Shown: piece after piece, positions 1 to 10,939 of the stretch
How the letters are laid out: each line of letters starts with the position of its first letter
Position numbering within the stretch: the stretch's first letter is position 1
Assembly: GCA_025667525.1 (NCBI GenBank)
Contig: JANFOE010000577.1
Span: 1-64,000 of the forward strand
Origin: Glebionis coronaria
Taxonomy: Eukaryota; Streptophyta; Magnoliopsida; Asterales; Asteraceae
DNA: 64,000 nt
Reading direction: 5' to 3'
The notes under the pieces: model-generated
Told to the model about the DNA's origin: nothing
The model's database searches: none
Seen by the model: the letters and a program-made list of their open reading frames with translations, nothing else
Position numbers and translations under genes: made by a program

Positions 1-1
1 C

Positions 2-2008
2 CGAAGTCCAACAAAAGCCCTCGATAACAAGACTCCACTTGAAGCGTGGAATGGAAGAAAACCTTCGGTAAGACATCTTAAAGTTTTTGGGTGCGGTTGT
101 TATTCTCAAATACCAAAACAAAAAAGATACAAGTTAGATGAAACAAGTGAAAAGTGCATTTTCGTAGGCTATAGTAGCAAGTCAAAAGCATATAGATTGT
201 ATAGCCTAAAAACAAAAAATGTTATTGTTAGTCGTGATGTAATTTTTGATGAAAATTCTTCATGGAATTGGGAAGAAGAAAAAAAAGAAGAAAGAATTTT
301 TCCCACTAACAATATGCAGGATGAAGCACATGTGGAAAGTGATGAAAATCAAGCATCACATGAAGAAGTACCCGACGAAGAAGCTGACGAAGAATCTCAA
401 AGTCCACCACCACGAAAATTTCGTTCGTTGACAGAAATATACAATGCTAATTTTTGTCATGTAGAACCAGAAAGTTTTGAAGAAGCAATTAGAGAGGAAT
501 CATGGAAGAAAGCCATGGAGGACGAAATTCAAGTTATCGAAAAGAACAACACATGGGAGCTCACAGAAAGACCTTCAGACAAAGATGTTATTGGTGTCAA
601 ATGGGTTTACAAAGTCAAGTACAATGCAGACGGTTCCGTTCAAAGAAACAAGGCGAGACTAGTCGCAAAAGGTTATTCACAACAGCCTGGAATTGACTAC
701 GACGAGACATTTGCTCCAGTTGCTCGAATGGATACGGTCCGAGCAATCATTTCACTAGCAGGCCATAAAGGTTGGTTACTTTACCAACTCGATGTCAAGT
801 CAGCGTTTTTAAACGGTGAACTCAAAGAAGAAGTTTACGTGAATCAACCTCAAGGATTCGAGGTTCAAGGAAAAGAAGAAAAAGTTTACAAGTTGAAGAA
901 AGCTCTTTACGGGCTCAAGCAAGCACCGCGAGCGTGGTATAGCCAAATCGATGGTTATTTCAAAGAAAAAGGTTTTGATCAAAGCAAGAGCGAGCCAACC
1001 TTGTATGTTAAAAATCAAGGTACAAATGATATTATAATTGTTGCGCTCTATGTCGATGATCTTGTGTTCACAGGGAACAACAAGAAAATGATCGAAGATT
1101 TCAAGAATGAAATGATGCAAAAATACGAGATGAGTGATTTAGGACTTTTAAATCATTTTCTCGGAATGGAAGTATATCAAGATGAAGCCAGCGTATTTAT
1201 TTGTCAAGAAAAATATGTCGAGAAGATTTTAAAAATTTTCGATATGTCAGAATGCAAACCGAAGGACACTCCTTTGGTTGTCAACGAGAAGCTCATGAAA
1301 GAAGACGGTTCAAGTAAAGTGGACGCTACACTTTACCGAAGTCTCGTGGGGAAATTGTTATACCTCACAGCAACAAGGCCCGACATCATGTTTGCCGCAA
1401 GTTTACTCTCAAGGTTCATGCACAATCCTAGTCAGATTCATATGGGAGTCGGTAAAAGAATTTTAAGATATTTGCAAGGTACGAAAGATTTTGGAATCAA
1501 GTTTGAGAAAAATGCAAATATAAATTTGCATGGTTTTTGTGATAGTGATTGGGGAGGATATACGGATGACATGAAAAGTACATCCGGATATATTTTTTCA
1601 CTTGGTTCAGGTGTGTTTAGTTGGTGCTCAAAGAAGCAACAAACTGTAGCACAATCATCAGCAGAGGTAGAGTACGTTTCAGCAGCTCTAGCCACATCAC
1701 AAGCAATTTGGTTACGAAGAATTTTTGAAGACATTGGAGAAAAACAATTGAAGCCTACAACAATTTTTTGCGACAGCATGTCAGCAATCGCAATCGCGAA
1801 GAACCCACATCATAGCCGCACAAAGCATATTGCTTTGAAACATCATTTTATCAGAGAAGCAATTAAAGATGGAGAGGTGCAACTCGAATTTTGTGGAACG
1901 AATGATCAACTAGCAGATATTTTCACAAAAGCACTTCCGCGAGAAAAGTTTCAGGAGCTCAGACGAAAGTTGGGAGTTCAGCCAAAACACATTACGGGGA
2001 GAATGTAA
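2..2008 (+). CDS. Ty1/copia polyprotein, 3' part (integrase C-terminus, reverse transcriptase, RNase H)
   Basis: One frame is open from the first bases of the window to the TAA at 2006-2008, so the protein is cut at its 5' side by the window edge; no genuine start lies inside. In order it shows the integrase C-terminal part (HLKVFGC, then CIFVGY near 150-170), an acidic linker, the copia reverse transcriptase (WVYKVKYNADGS, ARLVAKGYSQ, DETFAPVAR, AFLNGEL, and the catalytic YVDD box near 1047-1060), then the RNase H part (TRPDIMFA, DSDWGG, AQSSAEVEY, TKHI). It would copy element RNA into DNA and insert it. There is no stop or frameshift in 2 kb, so this copy is young or was recently active. 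The stop codon overlaps the first bases of the 3' LTR. Confidence 0.93.
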   Translation, partial: RSPTKALDNKTPLEAWNGRKPSVRHLKVFGCGCYSQIPKQKRYKLDETSEKCIFVGYSSKSKAYRLYSLKTKNVIVSRDVIFDENSSWNWEEEKKEERIFPTNNMQDEAHVESDENQASHEEVPDEEADEESQSPPPRKFRSLTEIYNANFCHVEPESFEEAIREESWKKAMEDEIQVIEKNNTWELTERPSDKDVIGVKWVYKVKYNADGSVQRNKARLVAKGYSQQPGIDYDETFAPVARMDTVRAIISLAGHKGWLLYQLDVKSAFLNGELKEEVYVNQPQGFEVQGKEEKVYKLKKALYGLKQAPRAWYSQIDGYFKEKGFDQSKSEPTLYVKNQGTNDIIIVALYVDDLVFTGNNKKMIEDFKNEMMQKYEMSDLGLLNHFLGMEVYQDEASVFICQEKYVEKILKIFDMSECKPKDTPLVVNEKLMKEDGSSKVDATLYRSLVGKLLYLTATRPDIMFAASLLSRFMHNPSQIHMGVGKRILRYLQGTKDFGIKFEKNANINLHGFCDSDWGGYTDDMKSTSGYIFSLGSGVFSWCSKKQQTVAQSSAEVEYVSAALATSQAIWLRRIFEDIGEKQLKPTTIFCDSMSAIAIAKNPHHSRTKHIALKHHFIREAIKDGEVQLEFCGTNDQLADIFTKALPREKFQELRRKLGVQPKHITGRM

Positions 2009-2523
2009 ACTAATGTGTTTTACCAAAAAGAAAAGAAAAAGTTTTTTACAAGTAAGTCAAGCCCACTATTCTAGCTTGATAAAAGAACCAAAAGGATAGT
2101 TTTAAACATGTTTCTTACAAAAGAAAAGGAAAAGAGACAAGCTCTACTATTATAGTTTGGCAAAGGAATAGTCTTGTTGAATTGAAGACATGCTCCATCA
2201 GTAAGAGAAATGAAGTTTTGTGATGTCTACATAGTAAGTCAAAACATGTGATAAATGTATCCATGTTGTAGTGTCGGTAAAGATATGTCATACTATCTTT
2301 CAATTATAGTTTTCACATTGTAAAATAGCCATGCAAAGTTGGCTATATAAACTAGTAGAAATGGAATGAAGATGTACCACTTCCATGCAAAATAACTAAA
2401 GAAAAGTTTCAAGTTTTAATGCCATTGTTTTACAAATAACCAAGAGTTATTTAGTACTTTGTCAAATAATTTTGTGAACAATATTTTTGTGAGAGTAACA
2501 TCTCCTATATCCAACAGTTTACA
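2004..2523 (+). mobile_element. 3' LTR of the copia element
   Basis: A purine-rich tract (about 1994-2003, ACGGGGAGAA) directly precedes TGTAAACT at 2004, the expected layout of polypurine tract and LTR start. A TATA-like CTATATAAA lies near 2343. Two right ends are possible. AGTTTACA at 2516-2523 is a perfect inverted match to the start. TATCCAACA ending at 2516 is the usual copia-style end, and comparison with the inverted copy near 10.18 kb suggests that TTTACATT may belong to the flank. The 5' LTR is outside the window, so neither end can be settled here. Confidence 0.72.
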
Positions 2524-3240
2524 TTCATAAGTTGAAGCTACTTTGACAAACATATCTCAAAACAAAAGCTAAAGCGCTTACTAGGTCCGGCCCTAAAGCT
2601 CCAACTGTAGCTAGTCTCGCCAAACACGGTGTTCGTTTCGGCTTATATGTGGGCTTATGAGCTTATTGATTTTGGCTTATTTTAAGACTTATGAGCTTAT
2701 GAAATACAAGCCGAAATCAAATAAGTTGATAAGCCAAAACAAACACCCCCTAAACAATAAGCCTCTAAACAGCTTCGCAGAGAAAATAGTCAGGTTTACC
2801 CCCTATGGCATGAGCCAATCCGAAAAAGACACACAAGTCAAGATGTATGGAAAAACTCTTAAGTGGTGACGCGAACTTTTTTCCAAAATCAGTTGACAAC
2901 CTATTTTCGCACTAGACCTTCTTAATAGGTAACACGTCATTAGAGTTCGAAACCTATGAAAAAGTTGATATCCACAACAAAACCTTATAAAAACTAACAG
3001 CGGAAAATGATTTATAAGTCAGTCAAGCATTTGATCAAACAGTTGGTGTACACATACTTACTATTCAGCAATAAAAGACAAATAATTCAAAGATTTTACC
3101 TTTTTTGTCGTTTAGTAACCTCCATTAACTGGTTGGAAATTCAAATCCAAAATAAGCTGAAAATAAGCTGAAAAATAAGCTCAATATTAATGGTGGATCA
3201 TACCGTTGTTCTTTTTTGAACTTTTTGATATTTGGAATAA
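2524..3240 (+). repeat. Left arm of a large inverted repeat, containing a MITE-like insert
   Basis: This segment matches the reverse complement of about 9590-10190. Shared blocks include AAGTTGAAGCTACTTTG, TCTCAAAACAAAAGCTAAA, CCTAAAGCTCCAACT, GGTCTAGTGCGAAAATAGG (read in reverse) and GTGGATATCAAC. Inside both arms lies an AGCTTAT-rich stretch bounded by GGTGTTYGTTTYGGCTTAT and ATAAGCCAAAACAAACACC (about 2626-2750 here). That insert looks like a MITE that was present before the segment was duplicated. The copia LTR abuts the outer end of the arm. No coding sequence is seen. Confidence 0.65.
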
Positions 3241-3249
3241 TGTTTTAAC

Positions 3250-4739
3250 TTTTGTTATTAAAACATTGGTTTAAAGTTTAAACTCGGGTGGGTCCGGTCG
3301 GTTGAACAGGTCGGGTGTGTGGAAGCCGGGTTTCAAAAATACTTGATTGAACTCTTGATTAAATCGTGATTCGGTGACTTGATCAGATCAATTAGAAAAC
3401 CGTTTAGTAAAACTTGGTTGGTTAGAGTAGTTTTAAACACGGATTGATCCAGTCGGTTGAACCGACCGTAAATAGATCCAAGGAGCTTTTGGCTCGGCCG
3501 GGTCAATTAATAACCGGTTGTTAAAATATTGGTTTGGAATAGTAAGAATTACAATAGACGACAGAGCTATTACATATCTATTTTTGAGATTTTTTTAAGT
3601 TTCTGAAAAAGTTCTTATAAACGACTTGATAAAATGAGCATGTAAAGAAATTTATCAACATGAATGAGAGAGGAGATGGGGTGGGAAGTGGAAAACGGAG
3701 ATAGAAACGGTATATACAATCTTGATAATCTCGGCTCTGTTGCCATCGACTTTGTTCTTAGAGAGTCCTCAAAATAAAAAATAGACCTTTTTATTTCGAG
3801 TTGTTTTAAAATAAGTGCTTATTTATTAATGACGGACGCATTTATTAAGAATTCGAAATAAGGACAAATGGATTACAAAAAAGTGTGAATAACCAAGAAT
3901 TGGTTTCAAACCAATCCGATTAAATCAAATCGGTTGACTTAAATCAAACCGATTTAAAGACCGGTCCGGTTTTGAAAGAAAAAACTGGTTTTTCCATATC
4001 TAATGCTCCGTACACGCAGAATAAATGTATGTTGTATTGTTAGAAAAAAATCGTATTTCACAATAAACAGCTATCCCCAAAATAGTGACATTTTGGGAGT
4101 CACAAAAATTTCGAAAGGTCGACATCGTATTGCTAAACAATGATGTTTTGTTTCGAGAAAACGAAAGTATCATGTTCAAGGATTTTTGTGTTTAACAACC
4201 CGAGAGCCGAACCGATTAACACCCAAAGCGAAAAAAAAGCAAGTATAAAATAAAAGTTTGAAGGTTAAAAAGGATGGTCACTTGGCCCAACCTCTAACAA
4301 GTTGCTAGTATAGTTCAAACCTGCAATTTGAGGTCAGCGGGTCAATAACAACCTGTTACCATCACACCTAGGTGCACCAAATCACAAAAATACACAAACA
4401 ATATATATATATATAGCTCCATATCAAAACTATACTTCATAGCACTAAATAGCAAAAATCATCTCGGATTAAACAGAGAAATCATGGTGTCTCATCTCAT
4501 AAGAAACATTACATTACACAAAGTACTATGTATATAATTTAAAATTCAAATTCACAAAATCCGTCTCATTTCAAAGATTCACTAATCACAACCTTTCATA
4601 ACAGGGACACAAACCTCGAGCCATCAGTAAGCCTGCAATTAAAACTGTACAAAACCTTCAAATTCCTAAGCGAGCAAAATCAATTTACAAACCGCTTCAA
4701 AAGACAAAACTCAACAGAACTTGTGGACTGTTTAGTTAC
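3250..4739. other. Non-coding; AACCGG-rich old repeat fragments
   Basis: No plausible gene is seen. Stretches near 3280-3530 and 3895-3980 are rich in CCGGTCGGTTGAACCGG-like words, and the same vocabulary recurs near 9470-9570. They look like remnants of an old dispersed repeat. The last 300 bases are ordinary AT-rich sequence leading into the 3' end of the minus-strand gene remnant. Confidence 0.4.
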
Positions 4740-5563
4740 TTACACTCCTAACGCGCGCATGTCGAAACTCAAATGCCACATTTGAAATTCGTCTTGCTGC
4801 ACCCTCTTTAATTCTCCATGACTCATGTCGATCTTTGGGACAGCACTTCCATCCATCTGCGCAAATTCAATGCAATTGATGTTTGAATTTATCTACCATT
4901 TTAACAAATAAAATTTAACTTGTAGCATAAACAAAAGTTTCACTCCGTACCAACATACAAAACTTTAAAATGCAAATCCAGAACAAATAATAACACAAAT
5001 AACAAACACTGATCACCTAACAATGAAGTGATACGTAATTGACATTCGTACAATGAAAACTACTTGTGTATTATATGTATCACCATCTATTATTGTTTGA
5101 TAATCCAGCAACATCAATCAATGATCGTTTGCCATACATAACTCATTAATATATATATACGAAGAGGCAAGAGAAGGTGTCTTCCTCGATATAAATACTA
5201 GTATTACGATGTAGTTAACTGAATTAATCAATATACTTAACCCAATCACTAATAATAGCAACCTACTTTAGTGATTATGCGAATATATTAAACATGATCA
5301 GAAGTACGTTGCTACTTGCTACAATTGGTGACAAAGATGCATTGACGGTAGTGGCAGTTTTTGAACCAAGTACACATTACTGCAATCAGTAAAACACGAC
5401 TGCAACATAGTTACTATTATCAGTAGCACATGATTACATTCAGTACACTTAGTTGCAATCCCTAAAACACAGCTATAATCATACAGATCCACAACAAGTT
5501 TAACAGAAAAGTAAATGCATTAGCATTTCATATTCAAGTATTAATTTGCAGTAAAACACATAC

Positions 5564-5735
5564 TTTCTCAGCTCTCCACAAGCTGCTGGATATGATGGTT
5601 CCGAAGGGCTCACAGCCAACACATGGGAACTGCATTAATGGGGAAGCCTTTCCTTGTCGTCTTTAGGTATAGGTGTGAGAGGGAATCATTTGCCAGAAAT
5701 CATTGCGATGATCCAGTTTTCTTGCATAACTGACA
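5564..5735 (-). pseudogene. Broken duplicate of the UPF0587 CXXC exon
   Basis: This is a second copy of the exon at 6622-6792, with the same flanking splice signals (AG before TGTCAGTTATGC, GTATGTG after). One base is missing just after the CQLCKKTG codons, and an in-frame TGA follows soon after. It cannot be translated through. It belongs to a tandem duplication in which about 5330-5890 corresponds to about 6335-7070, including shared intron words such as ACAGATCCACAACAAGTTTAA. Confidence 0.6.
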
Positions 5736-6334
5736 CTATAACCAAAAAACAGCAGTCGCATTACTTGAAATAACCAACCCAGCAACCCAAAAAACAGAAG
5801 TGGTCAAATTCGAAAAGTAACACAAATTTTTACTGTATAGGAATATTTCCACTTGAAATTTTTATCCAAACTATGAATGGGATATTTCCACAAAATTTTA
5901 CTGTATAGGGATATTTCCACAAAACACCCTCAACAACTATGAACCGTAAAGTGTGCATTCGCATAAGGCCTGAGACCTGAAACTATATGTTTGTAGTTGG
6001 GTTGAACTTAAGATGAAGTTATGTTATTATAAGGAATGGTTCATAAAATACAGTCTTACTTTTTGTTGGTCAAAAGGGCGGGTTACTATTTCAACCAAAC
6101 ACCTCTCGTGTCTAACAAGTGTGGCTATATAGCTAAATGCACAATTTTAGCTCTCCCGCAGAGTGTCCATAGCCAAATGCCATTCCATGGTTCATAGTCA
6201 TTGATGTAAATCATCGTTTGTGAAGTAAATTACCTAGTAAGCGGGGAGCCTTCGCCAACAAGCATTGTCACGGTTTCTTTCTTTTAATAGAACCATAGCA
6301 AAATGCACGTTCCACGGTGTATAATCACTAAAAT

Positions 6335-7070
6335 GTGACAAAGATGCATATATTGAAGCTACCACTAGTAACCACTACTCACTAGTTTTCGAACTAAGTA
6401 CACATAACAATAATCAATAAAAGTAGTGGTAATGTTCAAACTAGGTACACATTCTGTAAACACGACTACATCATAGCTACTATTATGTAGAACATAATTA
6501 CAACCACTACAACTTAATAATCGTACAGATCCACAACAAGTTTAACCCAAAACTGAAAGCATTAGCATAATAGCATTTCATATCTAACTATCTAAGTATT
6601 AATTTGTAGTAAAACACATACCTTCTCAGCTCTCCTGAAGCTATGGGATAGGATGGGCCCGAAGGGCTCACACCCAACACAACGAAACTGCATTAAGGGG
6701 GCAGCCTTTCCTTGTCGACTGAAGCTGTGGGTCAGAGGAAATCTTTGGCCAGCAATCATGGTGATGAGTCCTGTTTTTTTGCATTCTTGGCACTGTAACC
6801 ACAAAACACCATTCTCGTTACTTCAAATACCAACCCAGCAACCCAAAAACGAAAACTGTTTGGATTCAAAGAACAACAAGAAAATTTACTGTATAGTGGT
6901 ATTTCCACATGAAATTTCTTATCCAGACTATACTAACCCAGCAAAACACCATTCTCGTTACTTCAAATACCAACCCAGCAACCCAAAAGAGAAAACTGTT
7001 CGAACTCAAAGAACAACACGAAAATTTACTGAATAGTGATATTTCCACCTGAAAATTTTTATCCATACTA
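6335..7070. repeat. Tandem segmental duplication with an internal 140-bp repeat
   Basis: This is the better-preserved copy of the exon-plus-intron duplication whose partner is about 5330-5890, roughly 1 kb apart. Within it, 6803-6942 and 6943-7070 repeat each other at an offset of 140 bp (blocks such as AAAACACCATTCTCGTTACT and CCAACCCAGCAACCCAAAA). The duplications probably arose by unequal exchange inside the decaying gene. Confidence 0.7.
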
Positions 7071-7170
7071 AACTAAATGTTGTTATACTATAAACATCTA
7101 TAACAATATCGCAATAATTATGACTACGTACCTTCTTCACCAGATTTGACACGAGGCTGTTGTCTAGAGC

Positions 7171-8300
7171 CTAGAAAGCATAGACAAACTTCATAATACC
7201 AGACAAAACCGGCACCATAATCCACTACTATGTCATATGATGCGCCAGACTCTCCAAATTCATTCGCCCACTCCACCGGCCGTCTCCATGCACACGTCTG
7301 AGATACTTGTAAGCGACCACGTCACCATCAATCCTGGTATGCCAATTTGATATGAAAATATACTTGGGTCGTCGTGGAAATGGTGGTCGAAAAGCAAGGG
7401 TGTACAGGAAAGGTGCAAATGGTGGTGCAAAAAATGCAAACCCTGTTAGGAGTAATTAGGTTAGTTAACTGATTAACTTAATGGTAATGGAGACACCAAT
7501 CCAATCAAACTCTAAAAAACATATTAGCTGATGCATAGATTCATTAGAAGTATATAAAACCACAAACCAAATCTAAACAAACAAATCTCACAATGAAATC
7601 AGTTGTAAAGACGAATCTTAAAAGAAAAATCAACAAATCACATTTCCTTAATTTTAATTGCAACAAATTAAAAATTAAAAGTGAGATAAATTAGATGTAT
7701 CTACCTTGATGTAATAATTCCGAAAGCATCTGTTACAACAAACAAAGATGATGAAAAAGATGATCCCATGGTACATGCCAAACACGCCTTTCAAACCGGA
7801 CCATAATAACAGATCTAAAGAAAACACAACCAGGTTCTGATTCTCCAATTGTAGGACGATGTGCTTGGAGTGAGCAACGCCCAGAAGATGCACCACATAG
7901 GTTATACAATCCGGCTCTGATGCAAGCAGCCAGTGTGAAGGGCTATTCAGAGTCGGCTTCATAAGTTTCTTACAGCAAAGCCAGAGCCTACAAAATTCCT
8001 TAATTTTAATAGCAACAAATAACAAATAACAAACGGGTCAAAACATGTTAGATCTAGTTATATTAGTAACAAAGATCTATATCTACCTTGATGTAATAAT
8101 TCCGAAAGCATCTGTTACAACAAAGATGATCAAAAAGAGATTCCCATGCCACATGCCAAACACGCCTTTCCAACCAAACAATAGCAGATTTAAAGAAAAC
8201 ACAAACAGGTACCATGTTACTATTGTTTTTTGTTAAGCAGAGAGAGAGATAGTGGTTTGGCGGCTGAAAGAAAACTCATGAGGTAGGGTTTGTCCTCCTA
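7171..8300. other. Upstream of UPF0587 remnant; 382-bp-spaced direct repeat, no assignable gene
   Basis: Two similar blocks, about 7699-7840 and 8081-8215, share ATCTACCTTGATGTAATAAT, CCGAAAGCATCTGTTACAAC and CATGCCAAACACGCCTTTC. On the minus strand this block would encode a hydrophobic stretch (FFIIFVCC) that could be an old exon, but I do not recognise it. The stretch 7200-7440 is open on the minus strand for about 60 codons, also without a recognisable family. The missing 5' exons of the UPF0587 gene were not found here. Confidence 0.4.
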
Positions 8301-8468
8301 TATATGAGTGACATATTTAGTGGTTAAGGTGTAAAGTTGGGCCGATTTCAGTAATGTTGAGTTATGACTTGTTGGGGGATGAAATTCGGCCCAAATTTTA
8401 ATGCTATGCTGTATTACACAAAAATGCAAAATGAATATCTTTAAAGTTACTTGCAACAATATTAATAA

Positions 8469-9187
8469 GGGTCCGTTTGGTTTGAAGTCGGGTTTTACTT
8501 TTGATGTGGGTTTGTAAAGTGGTGGTTTAGGATTGTGTTTTGTTAAGAGGGTGTTTGGTTAAGCTTATATAATGGGCTTATAAGCTTATTAGCTTATATG
8601 TGTTAAATAAGCCGAAACAAGTGTTTGGTTAAGCTTATATAACTAGGCTTATAAGCTTATATAAGGGGGTTTTGGTAAGCCAAACTTTGTGGCTTTTCTA
8701 AGGAGGTGTAGGCTTATGAATATTATATTAAAAGACTTCTATACCCTCATTTAATTCATTACACCCATTTTATTTTTATGTACTTTTTAGTCATTCTACT
8801 TTATTAGTTATAAAAGCTAAACCAAACACTTATTAAAGGCTTATGAGCTCATTATATATAAGCCATAAATGGCTTATATAATATAAGCCTAACCTCATTC
8901 ATAAGCTTAACCAAACACCCTCTAAATGAAAAGTAATGTTTGGGTATTATAAATATTATAATTTTTAAAAAGTAAAAATAATATAAAATAATGTATGAGT
9001 GGTTCAAATTATACATAGGCCCATATAATCACTATCAGTTACCAAAGTCATCATGGTGCCCAGGATTTGTAGACAACGGATTTTTGGTAGTAAATCCTAA
9101 TAGTGGGCCCCGCAGATTTGAACCAAACAACTAACATTAGGCTTTATCCCCGGATCAAATGCCAAAAGGCGTAAAACAAACGCACCC
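8469..9187. mobile_element. Outer Tourist-like (PIF/Harbinger) MITE
   Basis: The element starts GGGTCCGTTTGGTTT and ends AAAACAAACGCACCC, an imperfect terminal inverted repeat. It is flanked on both sides by TAA (8466-8468 and 9188-9190), the three-base duplication typical of PIF/Harbinger elements. A second MITE is inserted inside it; without that, the element would be about 340 bp. There is no coding capacity. Confidence 0.7.
8547..8922. mobile_element. Inner Tourist-like MITE nested in the outer one
   Basis: The terminal inverted repeat is nearly perfect: GAGGGTGTTTGGTTAAGCTT at the left and its complement at the right (about 8903-8922). The flanking TAA copies are 8544-8546 and 8923-8925. 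The interior is rich in AGCTTAT/ATAAGCC words. At 376 bp and without an ORF, it is a non-autonomous element that inserted after the outer one. Confidence 0.8.
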
Positions 9188-9589
9188 TAAGCTTAGTGAT
9201 CTAATAAGTAGTACTACGTAATTTAGACATACTCCAGTTTTTTAAAAGCTTTATACTATTTAAAAGTCATTGCAAGAATGAGCTTTTTTTAAAAAAAACT
9301 TATAATTTTACACGTGTTTAAATTTTTTTTAACAAATCATTGGCATTGTGAATGCTTTAAGCATAAAAAAGCCTTAAAGAATTATCTTAGCGTGAATATA
9401 CTTTTTAGCAAAATTAAAAAAAAAACTCGAAAAGTTAAAATAAAACCTTCATAACTTTGTTCCCTAACCGGTTTTTTAAGTGAGCCAATTGAATCAGGAT
9501 AACTGTTTAATCCGGTTTTGGTCAAAATCGGTTTTGATTGGACCGGTTCAACCGGGTTGATGGTTTTTAAAATACCTCCAAGAACCCCG

Positions 9590-10190
9590 AATATCAAAGA
9601 TAAAAAAAGAAACCAAAAATTGTTTGATGAAATGCTTATTTTTCAGCTTTCTTTCTGCTTATTTTGGGTTTGCATTTGTAATTCATCAAACCCTAAAGGT
9701 AAAATCGCTGATTTTATGCCTATTTCTCTTTCATTGCTGAATCAATCGTATGTGTATACCAAGTGTTTGATGAAATGCTTCACTCACTTAAATATGATTT
9801 TGCGTTGATGATTTTATAAGGTATTGTTGCGGATATCAACTTTAATAGGTTTCCAACTTAAATGCCAGTGTTACCTTTTCTAGTGTACTAACAAGGTCTA
9901 GTAGCGAAAATAGGTTTATTATGATATCACTTAACTTGAAATTTTCTGGCTTTTTTTAAGACTTGTGGACTTATATAAGTTTATTATGATATCATAAACT
10001 TATATAAGCCCATAAGTCTTAAAATAAGCCGAAGTCAAATAAGCTCATAAGCCCACATATAAGCCAAAACAAACACCGGCTACTAGCTAGAGTTGGAGCT
10101 TTAGGGTCGAACCTTGTAATGTTGTAAGCGTTTTAGCTTTTGTTTTGAGATATGTTTGGCAAAGTAGCTTCAACTTATTAATGTAAAATG
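9590..10190 (-). repeat. Right arm of the large inverted repeat
   Basis: This is the reverse-complement partner of 2524-3240. It carries the same internal AGCTTAT-rich MITE-like insert (about 9950-10076), here with an extra TTTATTATGATATCA duplication. Similarity continues leftwards past GCGGATATCAAC into GTGTATACCAAGTGTTTGATG and the AAAATAAGC words near 9650. The arms enclose about 6.4 kb with the UPF0587 remnant and the nested MITEs. Confidence 0.62.
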
Positions 10191-10255
10191 ACATAAATGA
10201 GTATTGACATTAAGATATTAGTATCATTATAAAGGAATTAATGTAATGAATCACC

Positions 10256-10425
10256 TCAATAGTTTAGAGGTGAGCATTTCGGACCATCGACCGGACCGGA
10301 CCGGACAATTTCGGTCCGGTCCACAGTCCGGGGTTTTGCGCCATTTCGGTTTTCGGTCCAGGGTTTTGGACCATTTCGGTCCTCAGTCTGGTCCGGGTCT
10401 TGGTCGGTCCGAGCCAAATGCTGAA
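10256..10425. repeat. GGTCCGG/TTTCGGT-rich simple repeat
   Basis: The tract is dense in GGACCGGACC, TTTCGGTCCGG and GGGTTTTGGACC words. Open frames across it are by-products of this composition, not genes. A related GGTTCGGT/ACCGGACC tract lies in a kinase-gene intron at about 20930-21125, so this is a dispersed repeat type. Confidence 0.6.
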
Positions 10426-10939
10426 CCCTACACCTCAAAAGCTTCTATACTCTTCAAAAGCTACATCATGTAGCTTATAATATAGGTGCTTTTGGATCTG
10501 TTGATAAAGGCAACCTGATAACTCGAGCACTCAAGCTCCATTAGAGGAGCGTCTTTGTTTCTATGGGAGTGTACACACATTTGTCAGAAGGCAACCTTTG
10601 TTCACAATTAATACTCCATAAACACAAATGAAAACTTTTAACATTACCTTTTAGTGCCAATGCTAGATGTTTCAATTCAATGTTTACCCATTCAAAATAC
10701 CTACTAAAAAGTTGTGTTCGTCGTGTATCAATAACTGTTGCATTTTGTGGGTTTTTTTTTTCTTCTTAAAACCGAACCACCGGTTTTTGTCGTGGTATGT
10801 TTTTGTGATAAAATTAAGATTATTAAAAGTCACAACCAATTTTTGTTTGTAAAATGGCCAGAGTATGTTTTGAATTAGGATTGTGTATGTCAGATATGGA
10901 CGTGAACTATGTTAAGAGTACTCATATTCATAATTTTAA

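Larger units (their letters stand above)
4740..7170 (-). pseudogene. UPF0587/DUF866 (CXXC zinc-binding protein) gene remnant
   Basis: Three minus-strand exons join in phase 0 with GT/AG borders. Exon 7132-7170 encodes a short piece ending SNLVKK. Exon 6622-6792 begins CQECKKTGLITMI, followed by a PLT motif, APLMQF and a C-x-G-x-EP motif. Exon 4740-4856 begins MDGSAVPKIDMS and ends at a TAA at 4740-4742. Order and motifs (second CXXC pair, TMI-x-G, PLT, SGK-like turn, APLM, EP, then a C-terminal D-[IL]-DLS-like segment) match the small eukaryotic UPF0587 family, a two-CXXC zinc-binding protein whose role in plants is not known to me. The N-terminal exons with the first CXXC were not found, and a damaged copy of the middle exon lies in an intron. 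It is probably non-functional. The family call rests on motif recall, not alignment. Confidence 0.55.

Noticed and set aside
809..1120. Minus-strand ORFs across the copia pol gene
   Set aside because: They are antisense shadows of a clearly coding frame with no family resemblance.
2657..2869. 70-codon ORF after the copia LTR
   Set aside because: It spans the AGCTTAT-rich MITE-like insert of the inverted-repeat arm and has no coding character.
6653..7036. 127-codon + strand ORF
   Set aside because: It is antisense to the UPF0587-like exon and runs through a 140-bp tandem repeat in the intron; it has no family resemblance.
10246..10473. Overlapping ORFs on both strands rich in R, P, G and D
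   Set aside because: They are a by-product of the GGTCCGG-rich repeat; both strands are open for the same compositional reason.
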